DNA of 64,000 nt from Chitinophagaceae bacterium (lineage in GTDB: Bacteria > Bacteroidota > Bacteroidia > Chitinophagales > UBA10324), in NCBI GenBank assembly GCA_947474435.1, contig CANJII010000012.1, positions 1 to 64,000 of the forward strand, given 5' to 3'. Shown piece after piece: positions 16,640 to 25,409 of the stretch. Each line of letters begins with the position of its first letter. The first letter of the stretch is position 1. The notes under the pieces are model-generated. The model was not told the origin of the DNA. It was given only the letters and a program-made list of their open reading frames with translations, and ran no database searches. Position numbers and translations under genes: made by a program.

Positions 16640-19600
16640 ATGAAAACGCTCATTGCCAATATCGAATCCATTCTTCTTCGCAAGATTGGATTATTTGCAA
16701 TAACACTTTTAGTGAGTTTGCAATTTGCATTTGCGCAAGTGCCTCAACGATTCAACTATCAGGGAGTTGCTCGAGATGCTTCAGGAAATGTATTATCATC
16801 TCATATTATTTCATTGCGTGTTTCAATATTGAATGGTGGCGCAACCGGAACTTCAGTTTATCAGGAAACACATAATGTGGTGACTAATCAATTTGGATTG
16901 TTCAGCTTGCAAATTGGTGGCGGAACTATTTTATCAGGAACATTTGCTGGAGTACCGTGGACATTGGGAAATCAATGGGTAAAAGTGGAGATGGATGCAA
17001 ACGGCGGTAGCAGTTATGTGGATATGGGAACTACTCAATTATTAAGCGTACCCTATGCAATGGTTGCCGGAAAAATTGGTGGCAACATGAATTTAGATGA
17101 CATGGGTGATGTGGATGTTTCAACCGCAGCATCAGGTCAGGTTTTAAAATATAACGGAACAACATGGATACCGGGAAACGATAACACGGGTGCAGGCGGA
17201 GGTGGAACTTATTATTCTGGAACAGGAATTTCTATTTCCGGAACAAATGTGATTAATAACACCGGTGATATAAATGCAACAGATGATATTACAAACACCA
17301 CAACCGCAAATGGAGATTTATCTGGCACTTATCCTAATCCTGTGGTAGATGGAATTCAAAACAAACCAATATCTTCAACTGCCCCGACTCTTGGACAGGT
17401 ATTAAAATTTGATGGAACACAATGGAAACCTGATGTAGATAATACAGGTTCAGGCGGAACAACTTACACAGCAGGCACAGGAATTAATATAGCCGGAACA
17501 GTAATCAGTACTTCATCAATGTTAGGTGATGTTACAGGAAGTAGTACTGCAAATACGCTTTCAAAAATCCAGGGTAAACCGGTTTCAGCTTTATCACCAA
17601 CCTTGGGACAGGTTTTAAAATACGATGGAACTCAATGGATGCCGGGCACTGATATTCAGGCTGCAGGTGGGGCAACTTATTCTGCCGGAACAGGAATCAC
17701 AATCAATGGTTCAAATGTTATAAGCATTTCAAATTTGGGTGGTGATGTAACCGGAACATCAACTTCAAATTCAATCAGTAATTTACAAGGAAAACCTGTT
17801 GTAGCAAGTTCGCCTTCGAGTGGTGAAGTATTAAAATACAACGGAACTCAATGGGTTCCATCAACAGACAATGTTGGAAGCGGAACAACTTACACTGCCG
17901 GAACCGGTATCACCATCAATGGTTCAAATGCGATTTCAGTGAATGCACTTTCAGGAGATGTAACCGGAAATCCGAATGCAACTGTTGTTGGGAAACTGCA
18001 AACAGTAAGCATTTCAAACACAATTCCTACAACGGGTCAGGTTTTAAAATTCAACGGTACATCATGGGCTCCAGGTGCGGATAATAATAGTGGTGGTGGC
18101 GGAACTTATACTGCCGGAACCGGAATAGATATTACAGGAACAGTGGTAAGCACTCAACCGATGGGAGGTGATGTTACAGGAACTTTAACTGCAAATACAG
18201 TTTCAAAAATTCAGAACTATTCAGTTTCAAACACAGCTCCAACAAGTGGCTATGTTTTAAAATGGAACGGAACTTCGTGGGCACCTGCTCCTGATGCAAC
18301 AACCGGCGGAGGCTCAAATCTCTGGATTCAAACAGGAAGTAATATTTACAATTTTAACGGTGGAAATGTTGGAATCGGAACTACCACACCTGCTTCATTA
18401 TTAGATGTTGAATCATCAACAGCAACAAATGTTATTGCACAATTTCAAAATAACAATGCTGCTAACACAAGTAACACGGTTAATATTCTGAATAATGGAA
18501 ATGGTTACAATTTAAATGTAAATAAGACCGGACAAGGTGAAGCAGTTTACATAACAAAAAACAATGCAGGTTCAGGTACCACCGCAATGGTTGTAACCAA
18601 CAACGGCATTGGAAACACTATGGATGCATTTGCAACAGGAACCGGTTTTGCCGGAAATTTTAATGGCGGAACAAGTTCATCAGGAGGGTTAGTAGCAACA
18701 ACAACGGGCGTTCAATATGCAGGATTATTTGATGGCGGTTCGGTTGGGAATGGTATTAAAGCAATTGTGAGCGGAGGTGGATATGCCGGATATTTTGCTG
18801 GAAGAACTAAAATTGATTACAACTCGAACTCATCAAGCAGTCCACATTTAGCCATTTATGAACAAACAGTTGGCGATTGGGCGCGCATTAATTTTTATAG
18901 TGGCGGATCAAGTTTCTTCAGTACTGCAGGATTAGTTGGTGCCGGTTCTTCTTCTTCAAAGTACACTTTAAGTTTCAGTACAGTTGGAGATATTTTCACT
19001 GCTACCGGTGATGGTAATTTAGGTATAGGAACAAGCACACCAACCTATCGTTTGCATGTATATGGCGATGCTGCTTATACAGGAAGCATGGCACGATATG
19101 AAAATAATAATTCAACGAACAACAATACCATGATTGATATCTTCACATTATCAAGTTCAGTATTGTTGAATGGAACAAAATCCGGTATTGGTTACGGAGC
19201 AAATATTCAAAAGACAGGAACACTTTCAAGCTCAGCAGCTGTCTTTGGCGGAAATGCAGGTACAAACGGAGAAGGTCTTCGCGGAAGTGCGTTTGGTAAT
19301 GGTGGATACGGAGTATATGGAAATGCTGCGGGTAGTGGAGCAAATTCTTATTACGGAGTGTATGGCTACGGATCAGGAAGTGCCGGTGCCGATTATGGAA
19401 TTTATGGTGTTCAAGGTTCAGGTGCAAATGACTGGGCTGGTTACTTCAGCGGCAATGTTGGATACACCGGAATGTTATTGAGCACATCAGATAATAAGCT
19501 TAAACAAAATGTACAGAATTTCAGCGGTGCACTGCAGCAGGTAATGCAATTGCAACCAAAAACTTATGAGTACAAACACGACGGCGATTATGCTCACATG

Positions 19601-19861
19601 AATTTGCCGCAGGGCGAACAGGTTGGTTTGATTGCACAGGATTTAGAAAAAATTATTCCTTCATTAGTTCAGCCTGCTACATTTTCTTATGTAGTAAAAG
19701 ATGATACAAGAGATGGCGAAGAAGGAGCTGTTACCACCACTCAAATAGATTACAAAGGAGTAAACTACATTGGTTTAATACCGGTATTGATTGGTGCCAT
19801 ACAAGACCAACAAAAAGAAATTGAAGAACTTAAATCACAGATATCCCAATTGAGCAAGTAG
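16640..19861 (+). CDS. Giant repeat surface protein with S74 chaperone-type C-terminus
   Basis: A 1073-aa exported protein. The signal peptide ends near FAFAQV and is followed by the block PQRFNYQGVARDASGNVL, common at the start of such Bacteroidota proteins. Residues about 165-555 hold six repeats built on G-Q-V-L-K-Y-N/D-G-T-x-W-x-P, each followed by a Gly-rich turn and TYTAGTGI. The middle has NVGIGTTTPASLLDV and NLGIGTSTPTYRLHV motifs. The C-terminus (TSDNKLKQNVQNFSGALQQV through GLIAQDLEKIIPSLV) is a peptidase S74/tail-fibre intramolecular chaperone domain, which keeps the Ser-Asp self-cleavage pair. It is therefore a trimeric fibre-like protein. No T9SS domain is present. A hairpin terminator follows at 19896. 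Confidence 0.88.
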   Translation: MKTLIANIESILLRKIGLFAITLLVSLQFAFAQVPQRFNYQGVARDASGNVLSSHIISLRVSILNGGATGTSVYQETHNVVTNQFGLFSLQIGGGTILSGTFAGVPWTLGNQWVKVEMDANGGSSYVDMGTTQLLSVPYAMVAGKIGGNMNLDDMGDVDVSTAASGQVLKYNGTTWIPGNDNTGAGGGGTYYSGTGISISGTNVINNTGDINATDDITNTTTANGDLSGTYPNPVVDGIQNKPISSTAPTLGQVLKFDGTQWKPDVDNTGSGGTTYTAGTGINIAGTVISTSSMLGDVTGSSTANTLSKIQGKPVSALSPTLGQVLKYDGTQWMPGTDIQAAGGATYSAGTGITINGSNVISISNLGGDVTGTSTSNSISNLQGKPVVASSPSSGEVLKYNGTQWVPSTDNVGSGTTYTAGTGITINGSNAISVNALSGDVTGNPNATVVGKLQTVSISNTIPTTGQVLKFNGTSWAPGADNNSGGGGTYTAGTGIDITGTVVSTQPMGGDVTGTLTANTVSKIQNYSVSNTAPTSGYVLKWNGTSWAPAPDATTGGGSNLWIQTGSNIYNFNGGNVGIGTTTPASLLDVESSTATNVIAQFQNNNAANTSNTVNILNNGNGYNLNVNKTGQGEAVYITKNNAGSGTTAMVVTNNGIGNTMDAFATGTGFAGNFNGGTSSSGGLVATTTGVQYAGLFDGGSVGNGIKAIVSGGGYAGYFAGRTKIDYNSNSSSSPHLAIYEQTVGDWARINFYSGGSSFFSTAGLVGAGSSSSKYTLSFSTVGDIFTATGDGNLGIGTSTPTYRLHVYGDAAYTGSMARYENNNSTNNNTMIDIFTLSSSVLLNGTKSGIGYGANIQKTGTLSSSAAVFGGNAGTNGEGLRGSAFGNGGYGVYGNAAGSGANSYYGVYGYGSGSAGADYGIYGVQGSGANDWAGYFSGNVGYTGMLLSTSDNKLKQNVQNFSGALQQVMQLQPKTYEYKHDGDYAHMNLPQGEQVGLIAQDLEKIIPSLVQPATFSYVVKDDTRDGEEGAVTTTQIDYKGVNYIGLIPVLIGAIQDQQKEIEELKSQISQLSK
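17130..18290 (+). repeat. Six in-frame DNA repeats inside the S74-domain protein gene
   Basis: About 200-bp units recur, each containing a segment like GGTCAGGTTTTAAAATA followed by an AACGGAAC and TGG block, with strong nucleotide similarity between copies. They encode the VLKYNGTxW repeats. Tandem near-identical units are candidates for copy-number change by recombination. Confidence 0.75.
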
Positions 19862-19895
19862 ACTTTTAGACATTGTTTTAGTTTTTGGTTTGGGG

Positions 19896-19932
19896 AAAAC
19901 CACTGCAATTTTTTGCGGTGGTTTTCTTTTTG
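19896..19932 (+). terminator. Rho-independent terminator after the S74-domain gene
   Basis: AAAACCACTGCAA (19896-19908) pairs with TTGCGGTGGTTTT (19913-19925) with one G-T wobble and a 4-nt loop, followed by a T-rich run. It closes the two-gene unit beginning at 16130. The rest of the gap to 20079 shows no gene. Confidence 0.85.
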
Positions 19933-20078
19933 TGGAAACTCAATGTTAATGAATGAAAATATTGAACAATCGAACATAGGAATTTTGAATTCAGAAGTTT
20001 TATTAATTCAGAAAATGAAATTCAAATGACTTAATTTTTTGTGGTTCAGTTAATACCCATCGGCACATGAACATTTTT

Positions 20079-21890
20079 CTACTTAATAACCGCAAACTGT
20101 TTCCGTTGCAAATTGTCTTCACTAACAATAAAATAAGTGCCTGCATTTAATAAATGAAGAGAAACTTTCAGCAAATTTTGCAAGTCTTTGTTTTCAATTT
20201 GTAATAGAACTCTTCCTGTTATATCTGTTATCAGATAATTTTTATTACTGCTTCCTGATTGAATAGATAATTCATCAATTGCCGGATTAGGATACATAGT
20301 GAAAATGATTTGCTCTTCAACATCATTCACCCCAGCGCAAATCTGCACAAAAACATTAACGGCTTGTGAAATTAAAGTATCATTTCCTACAATAGCTAGA
20401 ACAAGGTAAGAACCTGTTGAGTCGATAGTAACGATGGTGTCATTCAAGCCCGCAAAATCAGTCCCATCTTTTTTCCAATGATAGGTGTAACAGTTATTCG
20501 GCTGATTCACAAATAAAGAAGTTTGGGTACCGACACATAATGTATCAGAACCAGCATTACTAATTGTAACAACTTCGGTGCTTAGTTTTAATTTTATTAG
20601 AGCTATTTCTCCCAAGCCAGTAATACAATTAACCACTATCTCATTGTCGTTTTCAAAATAGGCATTCTTGAAGTGTATTCCATTTGGAGGTTCAAACATA
20701 GAGGTATACCCCAATCCATTTAGCGCTAAATCATAGGTAGCTGTTGAATCGAAGCGATAAATATTTGCCCATAAAGCCCCTGGATTTACTCCTCCCATGC
20801 TCCATATCCGCCCCTGGCTATCGCGATGAAGAATACGACCTTCATCATTTCCCGGATTGGAATCTTCCATTAAATCAAATACTCCATTTATTGCAAAGGT
20901 ACTGTCAGCATCTCCGTTAGGTTTTATGCGCACAACACGGTTGCTTTGATTTCCGTTCTGAACAAATCCCTGAGCATAAATATTATTCTGTGGGTCAGCA
21001 AAATACCTATTTACATTATACGCAGTGACAGGTATTACATTCATACCATTTATTCCGTAGGTTGCATCGGGCTCCCCCATTGAATCTATCTTAACGGTTA
21101 CTATTTGTTCAATAAATTGGCCTGCTAAGTTTGGGTTAATGGTGTATAAAAAGCGAATGGAGCCATTCGCGTCAATAACACCCGCTGAATGACCACCAAT
21201 GCTGGCTACCATTGAGTTGAAACCAGGATAAGTTATAGCAGGATGGAATGTATTATCAAGAGATCCATTTAAATTATATCTTCTTGCAACTGGAATGGAG
21301 GCACCGCCATTTATATTCGATAGTTCAGTTCCGAATGCAATAACCTTTCCATCGGGCTGAATAACTATATGTGAATATGTAGAATTAGAAACAGGATTAC
21401 TGCTTATCAACTCCACTACTCTGCCTATAGAATTAAAAGTAGAATCAGGTGTGCCATCAGCATTGAACCTTGCTATATACGCTCTGCCACTGCTCCCCGC
21501 ATTTCCCGGCGCTTCAGTACCGACCACATAAATTTTATCATTGACCATGGCCGCACATGAAACTGAGTTCCGTTGGTCAAAAGTATGTTGCACAACTCCG
21601 TTGGTACCAAACGAGCTGTCTACTGTGCCGTCATTATTAAATTTTGTGAGCAAAATTAAATTGGCTAGCAGCCCCTGGTCAAAAACATCTCCTGCTTCAA
21701 TGTAACTTCCATCCGATAGTTTAAATATTTCAATTTGTTCTAAGGAGGATGGAATACCAGCAATAACAGAAATGCCACAGGTTTCACCAAAACTTCTGTC
21801 AATCACATAGTGTTGCTGTGCAAATAGGTCAGATGGTAAAAAAAGAACTGTTGTTAAGACAATAATTTTAAGCGTAAATATTTTTTTCAT
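20079..21890 (-). CDS. Secreted delta-60-repeat protein with T9SS sorting domain
   Basis: A 603-aa exported protein. After a signal peptide (IIVLTTVLFLPSDLFAQ) come repeated units of the form D-G-x-x-D-x-x-F-x-x-x-G (DGTVDSSFGTNGVV, DGTPDSTFNSIGRV, NGSLDNTFHPA, DADSTFAINGVF), the delta-60 propeller-like repeat. An Ig-like segment follows (GSDTLCVGTQTSLFVNQPNN, YHWKKDGTDF). The C-terminus (FTMYPNPAIDELSIQSG, YLITDITGRVLL, AGTYFIVSED, KQFAVIK) is a T9SS type A sorting domain. It should be secreted through the type IX system. It lies 43 bp after the GH3-type gene and may be the last member of that operon or be read independently. Confidence 0.85.
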   Translation of the reverse strand: MKKIFTLKIIVLTTVLFLPSDLFAQQHYVIDRSFGETCGISVIAGIPSSLEQIEIFKLSDGSYIEAGDVFDQGLLANLILLTKFNNDGTVDSSFGTNGVVQHTFDQRNSVSCAAMVNDKIYVVGTEAPGNAGSSGRAYIARFNADGTPDSTFNSIGRVVELISSNPVSNSTYSHIVIQPDGKVIAFGTELSNINGGASIPVARRYNLNGSLDNTFHPAITYPGFNSMVASIGGHSAGVIDANGSIRFLYTINPNLAGQFIEQIVTVKIDSMGEPDATYGINGMNVIPVTAYNVNRYFADPQNNIYAQGFVQNGNQSNRVVRIKPNGDADSTFAINGVFDLMEDSNPGNDEGRILHRDSQGRIWSMGGVNPGALWANIYRFDSTATYDLALNGLGYTSMFEPPNGIHFKNAYFENDNEIVVNCITGLGEIALIKLKLSTEVVTISNAGSDTLCVGTQTSLFVNQPNNCYTYHWKKDGTDFAGLNDTIVTIDSTGSYLVLAIVGNDTLISQAVNVFVQICAGVNDVEEQIIFTMYPNPAIDELSIQSGSSNKNYLITDITGRVLLQIENKDLQNLLKVSLHLLNAGTYFIVSEDNLQRKQFAVIK

Positions 21891-21933
21891 TTTGTTTGGG
21901 GGTTTAACTGTTTTAATTTTTTAGTTGATTTCT

Positions 21934-23499
21934 TTATTCAGAGAACGATATTGTGTTCACCATACTCATAATATCTTCCACATACACGCGGTCGTTACTC
22001 AGGCGCGGTACTTTGTGTTGCCCGCCAAGCTTTCCTTTTTTCTTTAGCCAGTTATAAAAAGAATTTTGTGGTAAGCTGTGTACTGTCGGTTCTTTTAATG
22101 CAATGTCTTTATACCGCTTTGCATCGTAATCAGAATTCAGTGAGCGGAGGTTGCTGTCTAAGTGCTCGGTAAATAATTTTATATCGGCAGGTTCTTTTTC
22201 AAATTCAATCAACCACTCGTGACAGCCACGGTTATCATAAGTCAGATACACAGGTGCAACAGTATAATCACTCACCACTGCTCCGGTTAATTGACATGCA
22301 TGTGCAATTGCATTGTCAGTATTATCAGCAATCACTTCTTCACCAAACGCATTGATAAATTGTTTTACTCTGCCGGTAACTTTTATTCTGAAAGGTTTTA
22401 TGGAAGTAAACTTTATGGTATCGCCAACCATGTATCGCCACAAACCCGAGTTGGTTGAAATCACAAGCGCATAATTTTCATCGGTCTTCACTTCATCAAT
22501 TAATATTGTTTTCGGAAATTCTTTTCCCAATTCACTCATCGGAATAAATTCATAAAAAATTCCATTGTTCAGGTGCAACACTAAATCTTCATCGCGCTTG
22601 CCAAACTGAAAAGCAAAAAATCCTTCCGATGCATTGTACGATTCATAAAAATTCATTCCATCACCTTTAATAAGTGATTTGAATTGTTCGCGATACGGAG
22701 TAAAACTTACACCGCCATGAATGTATAATTCAAGATTAGGCCACACATCGCGCAGATTATTTTTTCCGGTTAATTCGAACAATCGCTTAATCAAAATCAT
22801 GGTCCAGGTCGGAACTCCTGCAATATTGGTTACATCTTCTTTTAAAGTTGATTGCGCGAGGGCTTCAATCTTTTGTTCCCATTCATCCATCAAGGCAATA
22901 GATAATTGTGGCGTGCGATGCAGGTGCGCTATGAACGACATGTTCTGCAACAACACCGCACTCAAATCTCCATAACTCGAAAACGAATTCAGGTTATTTA
23001 TCTGAAGACTTCCGCCAATAATTAAACCTTTGCCGCTGAAAATTTTTGTGTCTTCATTCAGCATGCAATACGCGCTTAACAAATCGAGTCCACCTTTGTA
23101 GTGGCATTCTTCCATTGCTTCCTGACTAACCGGAATGAATTTACTTTTATCTGAAGTTGTGCCCGATGATTTTGCGAACCAACGAATTTCAGAAGGCCAG
23201 AGAATATTCTGTTCGCCCTTCATCATCCGCGCAATCCATGGTTTCAGTGAATCATAATCCTGAATCGGAATACGATTTCGGAAATCATCGAAGTTGTAAA
23301 TGCTGTCGTACTTATAATTTTTGCCCCACTCGGTTGCTGCCGCTTCCTGTATCAGATTTTGAAAAACAAGTTCCTGCGATTCAAACGGATGCTCCATAAA
23401 ATAATGAACATTATCGAACCGCTGTCGGATAAACCAGGTGACTATGGGACTTAAGTAGTACAAGTTGCGTTCGTTTGGTTTGCCAATATAGAAATACAA
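21934..23499 (-). CDS. GH3-family acyl-adenylating enzyme
   Basis: A protein of up to 521 aa related to plant GH3 auxin-amido synthetases (PF03321), which activate carboxylic acids with ATP and join them to amino acids. Seen are WFAKSSGTTSDKSKFIPVSQ (the phosphate-binding loop), IAGVPTWT, YIHGGVSFTPYREQ, YNASEGFFAFQ and a C-terminal ISTNSGLWRYMVGDTIKFTS segment. No ATG exists before residue 35, and the conserved N-terminus (SPIVTWFIRQRFDNV) needs an earlier start; TTG at 23499 or at 23463 is the most likely. It lies 62 bp after the TPR gene on the same strand, so it may belong to the upstream biosynthetic-looking operon. The natural acyl substrate of bacterial members is unknown. Confidence 0.82.
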   Translation of the reverse strand: MYFYIGKPNERNLYYLSPIVTWFIRQRFDNVHYFMEHPFESQELVFQNLIQEAAATEWGKNYKYDSIYNFDDFRNRIPIQDYDSLKPWIARMMKGEQNILWPSEIRWFAKSSGTTSDKSKFIPVSQEAMEECHYKGGLDLLSAYCMLNEDTKIFSGKGLIIGGSLQINNLNSFSSYGDLSAVLLQNMSFIAHLHRTPQLSIALMDEWEQKIEALAQSTLKEDVTNIAGVPTWTMILIKRLFELTGKNNLRDVWPNLELYIHGGVSFTPYREQFKSLIKGDGMNFYESYNASEGFFAFQFGKRDEDLVLHLNNGIFYEFIPMSELGKEFPKTILIDEVKTDENYALVISTNSGLWRYMVGDTIKFTSIKPFRIKVTGRVKQFINAFGEEVIADNTDNAIAHACQLTGAVVSDYTVAPVYLTYDNRGCHEWLIEFEKEPADIKLFTEHLDSNLRSLNSDYDAKRYKDIALKEPTVHSLPQNSFYNWLKKKGKLGGQHKVPRLSNDRVYVEDIMSMVNTISFSE

Positions 23500-23561
23500 A
23501 CCAATAAATAGTATGTCACCATAATTTTATTTCAGGAAACCAAACCCGAAGTACTAAAGTG

Positions 23562-24173
23562 TTATTTGATTTTGCTTAAACCTTCCAATGCAGAAGCATC
23601 ACTTGGCGATAACAATAAAACTTTGTTGAATAAAACTTTTGCCTCTGCAGTTTTTGAAAGTTGAAGATTGCACCAAGCGAACATGATGAGTCCATCATAA
23701 TCAAATGGATAAAGGTTTACTACTTTTTCAAAATAATTGTAAGCGGATTTATAATCTTTATTGGTGTAAGAGATATAACCCATGCGATAATTCACTTTTG
23801 AATTCTGCGGGTCAATTTTTAAAATGTCGTTATATACTTCAACCATTTTATTCATGTTTCCTTTTGCATTGAGCGGAAGAACATAGCCCAATTTCGCTTC
23901 AATTGAATACGGCATAAGCGCTATTGCTTTTGAATAATAATTTTCTGACTCGGTGTATTGTTGCGCTTCGTAACTCAAATAACCCAACCTCAGATTTTGC
24001 TCATAACTTTTTTCGTCATAAAATCCTTTCAATATCGAAATGGCTTCAGAATATTTTCCGGCATACTCCAATGTGTAACTCTTGGTGAATGCATCCTGCA
24101 ATGTTTGCGCTTTCGAAATTTCTGAGTTGATTAATATTAATGCAATGAGTGAAATTGAAATTAGTTTTTTCAT
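23562..24173 (-). CDS. Exported TPR protein
   Basis: A 203-aa protein with a signal peptide (MKKLISISLIALILINSEIS) followed by about five tetratricopeptide repeats (for example KLGYVLPLNAKGNMNKMVEV and KVNYRMGYISYTNKDYKSAY). TPRs mediate protein-protein contacts; an exported one is expected to act in the periplasm. It is the last tightly packed member of the PqqD/ATP-grasp/decarboxylase operon, 12 bp after the beta-barrel gene. It could be an adaptor between the M23 protein and the outer-membrane protein, but that is inference. Confidence 0.75.
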   Translation of the reverse strand: MKKLISISLIALILINSEISKAQTLQDAFTKSYTLEYAGKYSEAISILKGFYDEKSYEQNLRLGYLSYEAQQYTESENYYSKAIALMPYSIEAKLGYVLPLNAKGNMNKMVEVYNDILKIDPQNSKVNYRMGYISYTNKDYKSAYNYFEKVVNLYPFDYDGLIMFAWCNLQLSKTAEAKVLFNKVLLLSPSDASALEGLSKIK

Positions 24174-24185
24174 GATTTATAAATT

Positions 24186-25409
24186 TTAGAAATTGATTTT
24201 AAAAGAAGCAGAAAAAAAGTTGTAACGATATTTTATTGAGCCGTCATGCACAGAGGTAAACGGATTAATTACCGGATAAATTTTGGAATCTCTTCCGTAC
24301 ATAAAGTCCAATGTAATTTTATGGGGAAGAAAAATGGAACATCCGGCAATCCATCTGCTTTTTAATAGCGCTGAATTATCATTCAGCACAAAACCGTTTT
24401 CATTGTTCTGATTGTATAAAGAATCACCATTAAAGTAAGAAGCATTGAATTGTAAAAATGAAAATGGTTTGTATGAACCTGAAAGTGAAAATCCACTTTG
24501 ATAGTATGAATTCTGCTGATTCATTCCCAGGTACTCTGCTCCGAATGAAATTTTGCTATTACACAATGGATAAAATTTTATTCCACCGGTAAACTGCAAT
24601 TGATTCACCTTGTAAAAATCAGAAGCAGAACCTGAAATATTAAAATCAAAAAACGGTATTGATTTTTTCAGATTCAAAGAAAATAAATAGTAAGAATTCT
24701 TATCCGGATTTATTTGCAGATTGGTGAAAAATGTTTTTTGAGATATGAATCCGACGGAAGGTTGAACGATAAAATGTTTTATCAATGGAATATTCGCTTC
24801 GAGAAAATAATGACTCTGATAAAATTTATAGAGAGTTGTATTCAACGATGTGCCTGAATAATGATGGTACAAAGAAATGCCGCGACCAATCCGATGGTTT
24901 AATCCAACACCGAAAATGTATTTTGAAAACAACGGATAGTTTTGAATTCCTTCCTGAGAATAGCTTGCGCTGTCCGGATTGTTCATCGCAAATGATGCAT
25001 CCAGTTGATTGATGAATGCTAATTTTTCTGTCTCTGTTTTTATTTTCAATGAATCAGAAAAGGTTTTTGAAAAGCTATAAGCTTCATCATAATTTTCATT
25101 CAATTTCATTGTATTGAAAAGTGATTCTTTCAACTCATCATCAAACTGATTGTATTGATGTGCTTTTTCAAAATGCTGCTGCGCCTTTCTGTATTTTTTC
25201 AGATTATAAAACGCAGCTCCCGTTCTGTAATACAGATAATAAAATTCTTTTTTTTCTTTCACTGCTTGCTTTCCTGTTGCAATTAATTTTTTCCAATCCC
25301 GATTTTCCAATTGAACTAAAGTGAGCGAATCAAAGTGATGAATTGATTTTTGAGCAAACCCATTCACACTCATAAATAGAAGAACGAAAAATATCAATCG
25401 ATTAAACAT
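24186..25409 (-). CDS. TPR plus outer-membrane beta-barrel protein
   Basis: A 407-aa protein with signal peptide MFNRLIFFVLLFMSVNGFAQ. Residues about 25-140 hold two to three TPR-like units (YRTGAAFYNLKKYRKAQQHF). From about 155 on there are alternating amphipathic strands (YIFGVGLNHRIGRGISLYHH, HFIVQPSVGFISQ, YLFSLNLKKSIPFF) ending in the Phe-terminated FFSASFKINF, the usual signal of an outer-membrane beta-barrel. It overlaps the UT-M23 gene by 16 bp and precedes the second TPR gene by 12 bp. I infer a surface exit or docking protein for the operon's product. No characterised family was recognised. Confidence 0.75.
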   Translation of the reverse strand: MFNRLIFFVLLFMSVNGFAQKSIHHFDSLTLVQLENRDWKKLIATGKQAVKEKKEFYYLYYRTGAAFYNLKKYRKAQQHFEKAHQYNQFDDELKESLFNTMKLNENYDEAYSFSKTFSDSLKIKTETEKLAFINQLDASFAMNNPDSASYSQEGIQNYPLFSKYIFGVGLNHRIGRGISLYHHYSGTSLNTTLYKFYQSHYFLEANIPLIKHFIVQPSVGFISQKTFFTNLQINPDKNSYYLFSLNLKKSIPFFDFNISGSASDFYKVNQLQFTGGIKFYPLCNSKISFGAEYLGMNQQNSYYQSGFSLSGSYKPFSFLQFNASYFNGDSLYNQNNENGFVLNDNSALLKSRWIAGCSIFLPHKITLDFMYGRDSKIYPVINPFTSVHDGSIKYRYNFFSASFKINF

